This document shows, piece by piece, positions 8,091-17,172 of a DNA stretch of 64,000 nt. The position numbers were made by a program, and so were the translations under genes. Below the pieces are notes generated by a model that had not been told where the DNA came from, ran no database searches, and saw nothing but the letters and a program-made list of their open reading frames with translations. The stretch comes from Pedobacter zeae (GTDB lineage: Bacteria; Bacteroidota; Bacteroidia; Sphingobacteriales; Sphingobacteriaceae): positions 248,001-312,000 of the forward strand of contig NZ_JACIEF010000004.1 of NCBI RefSeq assembly GCF_014196715.1, read 5' to 3'. The stretch's first letter is position 1. The number at the start of each line of letters is the position of its first letter.

Positions 8091-8677
8091 ATCTGAATTA
8101 TATTGATGGGCAAACCCCTTTAGACGAAGACGAAAAGGATGGTCTGCTCATCTCTACTATTGCAACCAGAGAAGAACTTGATGAATTTGAACAACAAAAT
8201 ATCGAAGAAGCTATTAAATGGACGCTAAGCAAAAAGTTTAAACCCGAAAAATTATTAACAGAAGCTTTTATTAAAGATATACATAAAAGGATGTATAAAG
8301 ATGTTTGGAAGTGGGCAGGAACGTTCCGAAGAACAAATAAGAATATAGGTGTAGACAGATGGCAAGTTGCTATTGAATTAAAGAATTTATTGGAAGATAC
8401 CCGGTTCTGGATTGAAAACAATACTTATTCTCCCGATGAAATAGCCATCCGCTTTAAACATCGTATAGTAAGCATACATTGTTTTTCTAACGGAAATGGG
8501 AGACACAGCAGGTTATTGGCAGATATTATTGTTGAAAAACTATTTCATAAGAAAGTATTTACCTGGGGAGCTGAAAATCTTTCAAGAGAAAGTGAGAATA
8601 GGAGAAACTATATTAATTCATTGAAACTGGCTGACAATGGCGATTACAGGGGACTTCTTCTGTTTGCAAGGTCATAA
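8081..8677 (+). CDS. Mobile mystery protein B: Fic/DOC-family protein
   Basis: 198 residues. Full Fic motif HCFSNGNGRHSR at 133-144 (HxFx[ND]GNGRxxR), including catalytic His133 and the phosphate-binding GNGR. Upstream WKWAGTFRRTNKNIGV is the usual beta-hairpin and anion-loop region. Fic proteins move AMP or another phosphate-linked group to a target protein hydroxyl. The sequence pattern is that of mobile mystery B, generally found paired with A on mobile DNA. No clear inhibitory [ST]xxxE[GN] helix was found, which supports control by the partner rather than by itself. Target unknown. Confidence 0.87.
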   Translation: MGLDLNYIDGQTPLDEDEKDGLLISTIATREELDEFEQQNIEEAIKWTLSKKFKPEKLLTEAFIKDIHKRMYKDVWKWAGTFRRTNKNIGVDRWQVAIELKNLLEDTRFWIENNTYSPDEIAIRFKHRIVSIHCFSNGNGRHSRLLADIIVEKLFHKKVFTWGAENLSRESENRRNYINSLKLADNGDYRGLLLFARS

Positions 8678-8735
8678 CAGGTCTGTTTATTCATCAACCC
8701 ATTTATTTTCTTTAGGTAAACAATGATTATTCGAC

Positions 8736-8743
8736 TACTTTTG
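8736..8743 (+). promoter_or_regulatory. -7 box before the DUF4271 gene
   Basis: TACTTTTG matches TAnnTTTG. It lies 24 nt before the ATG at 8768 and supports that ATG over the in-frame TTG at 8756. Confidence 0.5.
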
Positions 8744-8767
8744 CAACTTTAAGTTTTGATTTACTGC

Positions 8768-9745
8768 ATGCCGAAATTTATTTTCTTTTTGTTCGCGTTT
8801 GTATGGTCTGCCAATTTTGTAGCGGCACAAGAAATTCCTGCTCAAACAGATAGCGTAGCTGCAAATCAATATCAATATCGAAGATACCGCCCCGATTCGG
8901 CAACCCTGGCCAGGCAGAAGTTTTCTACCGATTCCTTAATCCGCCACACTTGGGTACTTCCTGATAGTTTAATCAATAAAAGTGCGCTTTTAGATACGAT
9001 CGAAAAAGAATATCTTTTTCCAAAACTCGATTTATGGGCATGGCATAAGAAATACCAGCATTTAAAGAAAAAAGCAAACCCTTACCAGCTGGGCACAAAA
9101 ATACCCAAGGGCAACGTGGGTTTGCTGGGCTTTATTTTTGGTATGCTCATTATTTTTGCCATTTTAAAAAATGCATTTTCCAAGCAGCTGTCAGACATTG
9201 TACAATCGTTTTTTAGCAACAGGATATTAAATAACATCAATAAAGAAGATAACTTATTCAGCTCCTGGCCGTTTTTGTTGCTTTTTGTGCAGTTCGGTTT
9301 TGTTTTCGGGATGTTTTTTTTCCTGGTGGCGCAATGGAACGATATGTACCAGGCCAAAGATGGTTTTAAGTTTTTCTTTAGTATATCTGTTACCATAATT
9401 GCTTTTTACGCGCTAAAATTAATTCTTTTACGCTTTCTCGGATACCTGTTCAATGTTCAGAAACCAGTTGGCGAGTACATCTCGATATTGTATCTCAGTT
9501 ACTTTAATGCATCACTATTGTTTATTCCTTTGCTGGTTGCTTTTGCCTTGTCGCCACTTAAATATGGGGAAGTTTATATCGTGTTGGCGTTCTTGTTGTT
9601 AGGTGTCATTTTTGCTTTTCAGCTCTTAAGGGCGGGAATAACGATACTTTCTAACAATAAGTTTTCTAAAATGCATTTAATTTTGTACTTTTGCGCCCTC
9701 GAAATATGTCCTATCCTCATACTAATTAAAACGATAGGGCTGTAG
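8768..9745 (+). CDS. DUF4271 integral membrane protein
   Basis: 325 residues from ATG 8768; an in-frame TTG four codons earlier would sit almost on the transcription start and is less likely. There is a signal peptide (FIFFLFAFVWSANFVAAQ), a polar periplasmic region rich in Tyr/Arg/Ser to about residue 110, and then six or so membrane segments. This layout and the hemD gene 14 nt downstream fit the DUF4271 family of Bacteroidota, whose function is unknown. The link to tetrapyrrole synthesis is positional only. A possible internal promoter (TACTTTTG at 9686) could give hemD extra transcript. Confidence 0.8.
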   Translation: MPKFIFFLFAFVWSANFVAAQEIPAQTDSVAANQYQYRRYRPDSATLARQKFSTDSLIRHTWVLPDSLINKSALLDTIEKEYLFPKLDLWAWHKKYQHLKKKANPYQLGTKIPKGNVGLLGFIFGMLIIFAILKNAFSKQLSDIVQSFFSNRILNNINKEDNLFSSWPFLLLFVQFGFVFGMFFFLVAQWNDMYQAKDGFKFFFSISVTIIAFYALKLILLRFLGYLFNVQKPVGEYISILYLSYFNASLLFIPLLVAFALSPLKYGEVYIVLAFLLLGVIFAFQLLRAGITILSNNKFSKMHLILYFCALEICPILILIKTIGL

Positions 9746-9759
9746 CAGGAAAAAGGAAA

Positions 9760-10530
9760 ATGCAAGAAAAGAACGACTCTAGAATCCGCAAAGTAAAAAG
9801 TATTTTGGTTACTTTACCAAAACCTGAAACAGAAAAATCTCCTTATTACGATTTGGCCAAGAAACACAATTTAAAAGTTGATTTTAGGTCTTTTATTCAT
9901 GTTGAAGGAGTACCCGCAAGAGACTTTAGGAAGGATAAGATTAACCTGGCCGATTTTACGGCAGTAATTTTTACCAGCCGTAATGCAGCAGACCACTTTT
10001 TTAGAATTTGCGAAGAAATGCGTTATGAGGTACCCGCTGAACTGAAATATTTCTGTCTGTCTGAGACCATTGCTTTGTATCTGCAGAAGTATATTCAGTA
10101 TAGAAAGCGTAAAATATTTTTCGGTAAACAAACTGCTGCTGATTTGGCTGAGGTGCTTAAAAAACATGCAGGCGAGAAATTTCTGTACCCTTGTTCTGAT
10201 GTAGCGACAGAGGATACAATGAAATTTCTGGAAAAAGGCGGCTATAATTTCACCCCTGCCGTTTTGTTTAGAACAGTGGTAAGCGATCTGTCTGATTTAG
10301 CTGAGGTGTTCTACGATGTTATTGCATTTTTTAGCCCTTCAAGTATTCAGTCTTTATTTAAAAACTTCCCCGATTTTAAGCAAAATAATACCCGCATTGC
10401 TGCTTTTGGAACCAACACCAGTAAGGCATGTACCGATATGGATCTGATAGTGGATATTGCTGCGCCAACCCCAGGTGTTCCATCTATGACAATGGCCATT
10501 GAAAATTACATCAAAATATCTAATAAATAA
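9760..10530 (+). CDS. hemD: Uroporphyrinogen-III synthase
   Basis: 256 residues with the two-domain HemD pattern: ILVTLPKPETEKSPYYDLAKK at the start of domain 1, FTAVIFTSRNAADHFF (conserved FTS-NAV-like motif), KFLYPCSDVATEDTMKFLEKGGY at the domain switch, and DVIAFFSPSSIQSLF, the second-domain S-P-S motif. It cyclises and inverts ring D of hydroxymethylbilane on the way to haem. HemD is poorly conserved in general, but these motifs are clear. The spacing to DUF4271 implies co-transcription. Confidence 0.88.
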   Translation: MQEKNDSRIRKVKSILVTLPKPETEKSPYYDLAKKHNLKVDFRSFIHVEGVPARDFRKDKINLADFTAVIFTSRNAADHFFRICEEMRYEVPAELKYFCLSETIALYLQKYIQYRKRKIFFGKQTAADLAEVLKKHAGEKFLYPCSDVATEDTMKFLEKGGYNFTPAVLFRTVVSDLSDLAEVFYDVIAFFSPSSIQSLFKNFPDFKQNNTRIAAFGTNTSKACTDMDLIVDIAAPTPGVPSMTMAIENYIKISNK

Positions 10531-10556
10531 TACTGCAAATAATTTATTCTAAGTCA

Positions 10557-10612
10557 ATACAATAAAATGCGTAACTTTACTGTTAATAAGGAAGTTATGC
10601 ATGTTATTGTAT
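10557..10612. repeat. Long imperfect inverted repeat between hemD and gldK
   Basis: Arms of 21 bp (10557-10577 and 10592-10612) match at 19 positions around a 14-nt loop. There is no U tract on either side, so it is not a standard terminator. It may end hemD transcription or bind a regulator of gldK; nothing in the sequence decides. Confidence 0.5.
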
Positions 10613-10756
10613 AAAATATGACGTTGTTGGATAAACGTTAATCTAACTTTAATTATTCATGAGTGATGATTTAACGTAAAATATTTGCTTTTGTTGATAA
10701 TTTCTGTGATTTTTGATAAAATTGCTCCTAATCGTGCTTAGCACACTATAAAAAAT

Positions 10757-12082
10757 ATGAAGAAAATCTACCTTCTAGCTATTGTAGGTATAACTGTAAT
10801 GCTAGCAAGCTGTGGCCATGGCGGCCAAGGCGAGCTGGTTGGTGCTTATAACCGAAAATTCAAAAACGATAGAATCCCGCTAGGAATGGTTTATGTGCCG
10901 CCGGGGCATACCCCACTTGGAGGATCGGATGAAGATATTACCTTCTCTCAGAATGGGCCAAGTAAAATGGTAACCATTAGTGCATTCTTTATGGACCAGA
11001 CCGAGATTTCCAACGCAGAATACCGCCAGTTTACCAACTGGGTGCGCGATTCGATTGCCATTGGGATGATGGGTAATCCTCAACAATTTATGATTACGCC
11101 AAGAGGAAATGCCGCAAATGCTGTTGGTGGAGATAAATACATCGACTGGAAAAAAGTTGGGCCAAATGGCGCAAATATCTGGAGAAACAAGGGAAGAGGT
11201 GCAGCTGCTGCACAGGTAAGCCAGTTAGATGGCATGTATTATTCTGGCCTTGATGCACTTCCTGGGAAAAAGGAACTTGACGTACGTAAATTCGTATACT
11301 CTTATGCCGAATTAAACATGGAGAAGGCCGCCGCCGGACATAAAGATCCAAACAGCAAGCGCCAGGATTACATCGATCGTTATAGCGTTGCCATCTATCC
11401 TGATACCATGGTATGGAAAACAGATTATTCTTATTCACAGAACGACCCAATGGTTCGTGGCTATTACAATCACCCTTCTTATGATGATTACCCTGTTGTA
11501 GGAGTAAGCTGGGAGCAGGCAAAAGCTTTTTCTCACTGGAGAACCAGGTTGTATGACGGTGTTGCTACGGCAAGAAAATTACCTGCAGGCTCGAGATCGG
11601 ATTATAGATTACCAGCTGAAACAGAATTCGAATATGCTGCAAGAGGTGGTAATACCAAAACAAAATATCCATGGGGAGGTCCTTATATCAGAAATACCAA
11701 AGGTTGTTTACAGGCCAACTTTAAACCGGGCCGTGGCGATTATTCCAGCGATGGGGGCATCTATACAGTAGGGGTAAGGTCTTATTTTCCGAATGATTAT
11801 GGCTTATACAATATGGCGGGTAACGTTGCCGAGTGGACAATCACCTCCTATAACAAAGGTGCCAGCCCGTTATTGCATGATCTGAACCCTAATTTTACTT
11901 ATGATGCGGGGCCAAATGATAGCAAGTACAAGAAACGTAAAGTAGTAAAAGGCGGATCGTGGAAAGATACCGGTTACTTTTTACAAAATGCGGTTGCAAC
12001 ATACGAGTATCAGGATACGCAAAGATCGTACATCGGTTTCAGGTGCGTTTCATCTTACCCTGGCACCGATTTAAGACATTAA
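10757..12082 (+). CDS. gldK: Gliding motility / T9SS lipoprotein GldK (PorK)
   Basis: 441 residues. Lipoprotein signal with lipobox LASC (Cys19), then an FGE/sulfatase-modifying-factor fold: GMVYVPPGHTPLGGSDED, FFMDQTEISNAEYRQF, YPVVGVSWEQAKAFSHW, YRLPAETEFEYAARGG, and the closing GGSWKD / YIGFRCV. GldK forms, with GldN, the periplasmic ring of the type IX secretion system attached to the outer membrane. The fold is enzyme-like but acts structurally. First gene of gldKLMN, in the order usual for the phylum. Confidence 0.95.
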   Translation: MKKIYLLAIVGITVMLASCGHGGQGELVGAYNRKFKNDRIPLGMVYVPPGHTPLGGSDEDITFSQNGPSKMVTISAFFMDQTEISNAEYRQFTNWVRDSIAIGMMGNPQQFMITPRGNAANAVGGDKYIDWKKVGPNGANIWRNKGRGAAAAQVSQLDGMYYSGLDALPGKKELDVRKFVYSYAELNMEKAAAGHKDPNSKRQDYIDRYSVAIYPDTMVWKTDYSYSQNDPMVRGYYNHPSYDDYPVVGVSWEQAKAFSHWRTRLYDGVATARKLPAGSRSDYRLPAETEFEYAARGGNTKTKYPWGGPYIRNTKGCLQANFKPGRGDYSSDGGIYTVGVRSYFPNDYGLYNMAGNVAEWTITSYNKGASPLLHDLNPNFTYDAGPNDSKYKKRKVVKGGSWKDTGYFLQNAVATYEYQDTQRSYIGFRCVSSYPGTDLRH

Positions 12083-12124
12083 AAACCAAACAAACTAAAA
12101 ACTAAAGAAAAACATCAAAATTTT

Positions 12125-12931
12125 ATGGCAGCAAAGAAACAACCAGGCTGGTTACATGTAGCGATTTCATGGGGAGCAAGTATTGTAATTATCGGAGCGT
12201 TATTTAAAATTCTACACATTGGTGGAATTTTGGGTAACTATATGATCGGGCTTGGACTAGGAGTGGAAGCATTTTTATTCTTCTTAACCGGGTTTTTCCC
12301 ACCAGAACCAGAACCAGCATGGGAAAGGGTTTATCCGGAATTAAAAGAAGATTTTAAGGGAGAGTTGCCAACAGCATCGGCAAGGCCTGTAGCAGCAGTT
12401 GCCCCGTCGAATACAGCAGCTTTAGACAAAATGTTATCAGATGCCAAAATTGGTCCTGAATTGATCGAAAGTTTAGGTTCGGGTTTACGTACTTTTGGCG
12501 ACAAGGTAGCCACCATTTCTAATGTTGCTGATGCTTCTACGGCGACAAACGAATTTACAGGTAAAATTAAAACGGCCTCAGCCGGGTTCGATAACTTAAG
12601 TGCATCTTTCGAAAAAGCTACTGCTAATTTGAAAGCAATGGGCGAAAGCTCGGTAGATTCCCAGGCTTATCACGATCAGGTAACTAATTTAGCCAAAAAT
12701 TTAGCGGCGTTAAATGCGGTATATGAATTGGAATTGCAAGATTCTAGTGCGCATTTAAAATCGATGAATAAATTTTATTCGAATTTATCTTTAACCATGC
12801 AAAACTTTAACGAATCGATGGAAGATTCGAAACAGTTTAAAGAAGAGGTGAGCAAATTGGCTAAAAACCTGTCATCGCTTAATGCAATTTATGGCAATAT
12901 GTTATCGGCTATGAACAGCCCACGTGTATAA
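12125..12931 (+). CDS. gldL: T9SS motor protein GldL (PorL)
   Basis: 268 residues. Two N-terminal transmembrane helices (about 10-30 and 38-58; VAISWGASIVIIGALFKILHI then GLGLGVEAFLFFLTGFF) followed by the conserved PEPEPAWERVYPEL and a long helical cytoplasmic part with two near-repeats around YHDQVTNLAKNLAALNAVYE and FKEEVSKLAKNLSSLNAIYG. GldL and GldM make the proton-driven inner-membrane motor of gliding and type IX secretion. 42 nt after gldK and 41 nt before gldM. Confidence 0.95.
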   Translation: MAAKKQPGWLHVAISWGASIVIIGALFKILHIGGILGNYMIGLGLGVEAFLFFLTGFFPPEPEPAWERVYPELKEDFKGELPTASARPVAAVAPSNTAALDKMLSDAKIGPELIESLGSGLRTFGDKVATISNVADASTATNEFTGKIKTASAGFDNLSASFEKATANLKAMGESSVDSQAYHDQVTNLAKNLAALNAVYELELQDSSAHLKSMNKFYSNLSLTMQNFNESMEDSKQFKEEVSKLAKNLSSLNAIYGNMLSAMNSPRV

Positions 12932-12972
12932 TTTGTTTAGTTTTTAATTTTTAAAGAAAAGCTACATTAAAC

Positions 12973-14505
12973 ATGGCAGGCGGAAAAGAAACAACAAGGC
13001 AGCGGATGATCAATATCATGTATTTGGTATTGTTGGCCATGCTTGCCTTAAACGTATCAGATACCATTTTAGACGCATTCAAAAATATAAACGATAGTTT
13101 GGATACTTCTAAAAACAATGTAAATACCAGTATTAATCAGTTGTTTTCTGCTTTCGAAAATTCGAAGTTAAAAGAAGAACCGGCCCGTGCGCAGCCAATT
13201 TACGATAAGGCAAAGCAAGCGCAGAAGGCGGCTGATGATCTGAATAATTATATTGAGAGCATTAAAAAAGAATTTACGCAGGCAGGCGACGGAATCGACC
13301 CTGAAACTGAAGATTTGGTGAACAGGTCAAATCAGGATATCGCTCAGAATATCATGATTAATCAAAAGAAAGCAGATGAATTAAAGAAAAGAATCAATGC
13401 CACACGCGAAAAATTAATTTCTTTATTGGATCCTGCTGATAGGGCAAGTGTTGCTTTTTCTCTTGAAGCCAAAGATCCTGCTAGAAAGAGAAAAGGAAAC
13501 TGGCAGGAAACCTACTTTGGTGAGGGAACACCATTAACAGCTGCCATGACCATTTTAACCAAACTGCAAACAGATACAAAAAATGCTGAAGCAGAGGTGG
13601 TTAAAAAGTTATTCGGAAATATGGATAAAGCGCAGGTTAACCTCGACCAGTTTGCGGCAGTGGCAGTAGCTCCTACATCTTACGTTATTCAGGGGCAACC
13701 TTACACCGCAGAAGTTTTTTTAACAGCTAGCGATTCAAGATCGACTCCTGATATTACGGTTAACGGAAATAAATTATCGGTTAAAGATGGTAAAGGAACC
13801 TATAGTGGCGGTACAGGAAGTGTTGGTCAGTTTACCTGGGTAGGTACGATCCGCGTTCGTCAAACCGATGGGCAGATTAAAGAATACAAAACGCAGCCAC
13901 AAACCTACCAGGTTGCAAAACCTTCAGCATCGGTTACATCCACAAAACTGAATGTAATTTATGCAGGTATTCCAAATCCATTTACAGTATCGGCGGCAGG
14001 TTTCCCGTTAGAAAGCGTTCGTGCTTCAATATCAGGAGGTTCAATGTCGGGCAGTAACGGAAACTATAATGTAAATGTTCCCGGCAGTATGGTTGGTTCA
14101 GAAGTATCGATCAATGTTTCTGCAAATAATGCTGGTAAAACCGTGAGTTTAGGCTCACAAAAATTCAGGGTTAAAGGTATCCCAACTCCTGTTGCAAAAG
14201 TTGGCGGCCGCGCCGGTGGCGATGTGGCTTCTGTACAGTTGAAAAGCGAATCGGAAATTGAGGCAGATCTCGACGATTTTCCTTTTGATGTTAAATTTAA
14301 GATACAGCGTTATAAATTAACCATTATCAAACCACGTTCGGATGCGGTTACCATTGCGGGTAGCGGTGGAAGCTTTGCCGGTGCAGTAAAAGGTGCAATT
14401 AACTCGGTTACCCCGGGCACAAGAGTATTTTTTGAAGATATTGTTTCTATTGGCCCGGATGGCCGTCAGAAAATTTTACCTTCATTGGCATTTAGTGTAA
14501 AATAA
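12973..14505 (+). CDS. gldM: T9SS motor protein GldM (PorM)
   Basis: 510 residues. It opens with MAGGKETTRQRMINIMYLVL and one N-terminal membrane helix (MYLVLLAMLALNVSDTILDAF, about 16-36), then a long periplasmic part: helical D1 to about residue 210 and three beta domains (SYVIQGQPYTAEVF, LNVIYAGIPNPFTVS, and the C-terminal KIQRYKLTIIKP). This is the known GldM architecture, in which the dimer spans the periplasm and carries torque from the motor to the GldKN ring. Normal length. Confidence 0.95.
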   Translation: MAGGKETTRQRMINIMYLVLLAMLALNVSDTILDAFKNINDSLDTSKNNVNTSINQLFSAFENSKLKEEPARAQPIYDKAKQAQKAADDLNNYIESIKKEFTQAGDGIDPETEDLVNRSNQDIAQNIMINQKKADELKKRINATREKLISLLDPADRASVAFSLEAKDPARKRKGNWQETYFGEGTPLTAAMTILTKLQTDTKNAEAEVVKKLFGNMDKAQVNLDQFAAVAVAPTSYVIQGQPYTAEVFLTASDSRSTPDITVNGNKLSVKDGKGTYSGGTGSVGQFTWVGTIRVRQTDGQIKEYKTQPQTYQVAKPSASVTSTKLNVIYAGIPNPFTVSAAGFPLESVRASISGGSMSGSNGNYNVNVPGSMVGSEVSINVSANNAGKTVSLGSQKFRVKGIPTPVAKVGGRAGGDVASVQLKSESEIEADLDDFPFDVKFKIQRYKLTIIKPRSDAVTIAGSGGSFAGAVKGAINSVTPGTRVFFEDIVSIGPDGRQKILPSLAFSVK

Positions 14506-14512
14506 AAAGAAG

Positions 14513-15424
14513 ATGAAAAGGATTTTAAGTATTGCTATTTTAGTTTTGTTAACTGCGTTTGCTTTTGCACAAAAAAAGCCAACCAAGTTAGCACCGAAGA
14601 AAGCTGCCCCAGTAGCTGCTGCTCCTGTAGTTGATACGGTAAAAGCTCCTGTTAAAACGGTTAAAAAGAAACTTAAAGTACCACCAAAAGACGGTTTCTA
14701 TGCTCGTAAGGACATTGATAGTACTGAAATGGTTCCGTTGGCAGATGTAAGGGAAGAGGATGTTTTTTATGCGAAGCGGATTTGGAGGGAAATTGATTTA
14801 CGCGATACGGTAAATTCACCATTAAAATCACCAAAATCCAGATTGATTGATGTATTGATCGGTGCGATTAAAAAAGATGAGCTAACCGCTTACTCTCCTA
14901 TTGACAGTGCATTGAATGAGGATGATGCTTTCTTAAATCCTATGTCTGCTGATTCTGCCGCTAAATCAGCTTTGGGAACAGCGGAGGTTTCTAACAATAA
15001 AACAGGGACCGTTACTACTGTTGTTAACGATTTCAATCCTGATTTATTCCTGAAATTCAGGATCAAGGAAGACTGGATCTTCGACACTAAACGCTCTGTT
15101 TTCGAGCCACGTATTGTGGGCATTGCCCCATTAAAATACAATGAGGTTTCTAAACAATGGCAACCAGTATTTTGGGTATACTACCCGGAAGCCAGGGAAA
15201 TTCTGACTAAAAAACGGTTAATCAATACCAATAATGATGCGTCTTCATTAAGTTTCGACGATTTCTTTATCCGTCGCTTATTTAGTAGCTATATTGTTAA
15301 AGAGTCTAATCCCGGAGATAACAAGATCAGGGATATTATTTCAGACCCTAAAGAGCGATTGTACGAATCAGAAAGGATTAAAAAATCCGTTCTGGATTAC
15401 GAACAAGGCCTTTGGGAATATTAA
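14513..15424 (+). CDS. gldN: T9SS ring protein GldN (PorN)
   Basis: 303 residues with a signal peptide (MKRILSIAILVLLTAFAFAQ), a Lys/Ala/Pro-rich linker, then the conserved DGFYARKDI, ERVDVFYAKRIWREIDLRDT-like segment (here REEDVFYAKRIWREIDL) and the RIKEDWIFDTKRSVFEPRIVGI core. GldN partners GldK in the periplasmic ring. Begins seven nt after gldM and is closed by a strong terminator, so gldKLMN is one operon. Confidence 0.95.
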   Translation: MKRILSIAILVLLTAFAFAQKKPTKLAPKKAAPVAAAPVVDTVKAPVKTVKKKLKVPPKDGFYARKDIDSTEMVPLADVREEDVFYAKRIWREIDLRDTVNSPLKSPKSRLIDVLIGAIKKDELTAYSPIDSALNEDDAFLNPMSADSAAKSALGTAEVSNNKTGTVTTVVNDFNPDLFLKFRIKEDWIFDTKRSVFEPRIVGIAPLKYNEVSKQWQPVFWVYYPEAREILTKKRLINTNNDASSLSFDDFFIRRLFSSYIVKESNPGDNKIRDIISDPKERLYESERIKKSVLDYEQGLWEY

Positions 15425-15430
15425 TCTTAT

Positions 15431-15463
15431 AAAAAAGCTCCGAAGTAAATCCGGAGCTTTTTT
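15431..15463 (+). terminator. Terminator of the gldKLMN operon
   Basis: Perfect 12-bp inverted repeat AAAAAAGCTCCG / CGGAGCTTTTTT, six bases after the gldN stop. Confidence 0.9.
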
Positions 15464-15464
15464 A

Positions 15465-15712
15465 TGTCATCACCTCAACTTAGGTATAGGTATAAATTTT
15501 CGGGGGAGAGATCTAGCCGGAAGGAATTTAGCTTTATTATGTTTTTAAATGATAGGGGGCTCCACTAGTATTAGCCGTTTTACTAAAAAGGTCTGTATCA
15601 ATGCGCTGTTGCCTGAAAAGGCTTTCTGTTATTTATCATGCATTTTATACGACAATTGACCCCCTCAACCCAATCATAATAACTTACCCACTATAGTTTT
15701 ATATTAAATCAT
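15465..15712. other. Intergenic stretch without visible genes
   Basis: Sits between the terminators of two convergent units. Short frames only, no clear dyad, no promoter-like box of use. A short plus-strand frame across 15294-15548 is an out-of-frame continuation of gldN and is not supported. Confidence 0.5.
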
Positions 15713-15713
15713 A

Positions 15714-15744
15714 AAGCGGTAATCAAATTTTTTGGTTACCGCTT
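15714..15744 (-). terminator. Terminator of the nuclease gene
   Basis: Inverted repeat AAGCGGTAA / TTACCGCTT with a 13-nt T-rich loop, 23 nt beyond the stop of the minus-strand nuclease gene. The U tract is weak. Confidence 0.6.
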
Positions 15745-15766
15745 CTCTATAATGAATTAAGCCGAT

Positions 15767-17140
15767 CTACTGGTTATCGGTTGCTGCTTCAATTACATTT
15801 TGTACAGCAATAGGTACATTGGATAAAAGATTGTAACCAGTTGCTGCCTCTATCGAATCAACGGTAGTGCGATAGGTTTTCCAGTTGCTATTTAATCCAT
15901 TTGTGTTAGGCATGTTTACGGTAATTACCCTCGTAGATGAATTGATCCTACTTAAATCATTATTGCCGTTAGGTAGTACCACAATTACTTTCCAGGTATT
16001 GGACGGAACATTAATGCGGCCGTTATCAATAGTGTAGGTGATCCCTCCATTGCTCCCTGTACCACCGGATCCGTAAGAACCGCAGATCACATAAACCTCG
16101 TTACCTGCAGTGACTAATGAACGGGTGTAGTTTTCCAGGTCGGCCCAGGGCCCCTGGTTGTTATTAGGTGCCTGCGGCATCATGTTCGTCATCAGAAATG
16201 TAGAAGAGTTGGCTGCAACTGAAGCTGTTCTGTCAGCCGATGGACAATTATGGCCGCGATCGAAACCTGAACCGGAATAACTGCTGTTCGATACCTGATA
16301 CCAGCCCGCAGGCAAAGTGTTATCAGCTCTAAAATCATCCTGACGCGGGGTTGAGCCCAGGTCGGATGTTCCGATATGCCAGCTTACCCAGTTAGGAGTA
16401 GCCCTGCTTTTGCTATAAGAAATTGAATAATAAGTACGTTCCATCAAATAATTTTCCGGGTAGGTGGTACTGGCAACGGCGTTGCTCGGATTGCCAAGTA
16501 AAAGATGACTATTATCGCCAGGGGTGGTTATTGGAGGATTTGAAGTAGTATCGCTTGTAGAAATGCTAAAATCGTCGATATTGATACGGTTGGTGCCTCC
16601 ACTAACTTTACGGATCTGGAAACGTACATTTCCTGAAATGGAGGTGTTAAAGGTTACAGTTGATAATGCTGTTGTGCTACTGGTAACGGTACTGCCCGAT
16701 TGCTGCCAGCTCGAACCACCATTGGTAGAGTACCAGAGCTGCCAGGTACTGCTTGCATCGGTCCCGTATTTAGCGTGTGCAACAGTTACCGTATTGGCGC
16801 CGCTTACATCAAAATTCATGCTTACGGTACCTGTATTACGGATACGTACGGATTGACTACCGTTTTTGGCATCGGCTGCCAGGTTTCCGATTAAGGCGTC
16901 GTCCAGGGTCCAGCTCCCGCTACTTAAAGTTACCGAAGCCACAGCATAACTTCCTTTGGTACCTGATTCAAAAGTTTCGGGAAAACCTGCTGTTACAGCC
17001 TGTGTGCTGGCAGTAGCCATGCTGGTGTTTAATTTTTGATCAAAAACGCTGGTTTCAGGCGTCAGCTGGTTTTCTTTTTTACAGGCAGACAGGCCCAGGC
17101 ATAGCGCTGCCATTAAGCTTAATTTTTTTAATGCTTTCAT
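15767..17140 (-). CDS. Exported lipoprotein DNA/RNA non-specific endonuclease (NucA/NUC1 type)
   Basis: 457 residues. Lipobox LSAC (Cys20), then a beta-sandwich (about 50-195; PETFESGTKGSYA, WQLWYSTNGGSSW, NVRFQIRKVSGG) of the adhesion or sugar-binding kind, then the nuclease domain. The DRGH signature is FDRGHNCPSADR, with His as general base, followed by TFLMTNMMPQAPNNNQGPWADLE, which supplies the Asn metal ligand. Such enzymes cut single- and double-stranded DNA and RNA. The lipid anchor suggests the outer membrane or cell surface. The gene directly upstream looks like a NuiA-type inhibitor, 32 nt away. Confidence 0.93.
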   Translation of the reverse strand: MKALKKLSLMAALCLGLSACKKENQLTPETSVFDQKLNTSMATASTQAVTAGFPETFESGTKGSYAVASVTLSSGSWTLDDALIGNLAADAKNGSQSVRIRNTGTVSMNFDVSGANTVTVAHAKYGTDASSTWQLWYSTNGGSSWQQSGSTVTSSTTALSTVTFNTSISGNVRFQIRKVSGGTNRINIDDFSISTSDTTSNPPITTPGDNSHLLLGNPSNAVASTTYPENYLMERTYYSISYSKSRATPNWVSWHIGTSDLGSTPRQDDFRADNTLPAGWYQVSNSSYSGSGFDRGHNCPSADRTASVAANSSTFLMTNMMPQAPNNNQGPWADLENYTRSLVTAGNEVYVICGSYGSGGTGSNGGITYTIDNGRINVPSNTWKVIVVLPNGNNDLSRINSSTRVITVNMPNTNGLNSNWKTYRTTVDSIEAATGYNLLSNVPIAVQNVIEAATDNQ

Positions 17141-17172
17141 GTTTAATTGGTTTATTTATGGGTGGATTAATG

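Noticed and set aside
11094..11522. 142-codon minus-strand frame inside gldK
   Set aside because: Antisense to conserved GldK core; His/Gln/Arg-rich pattern typical of shadows.
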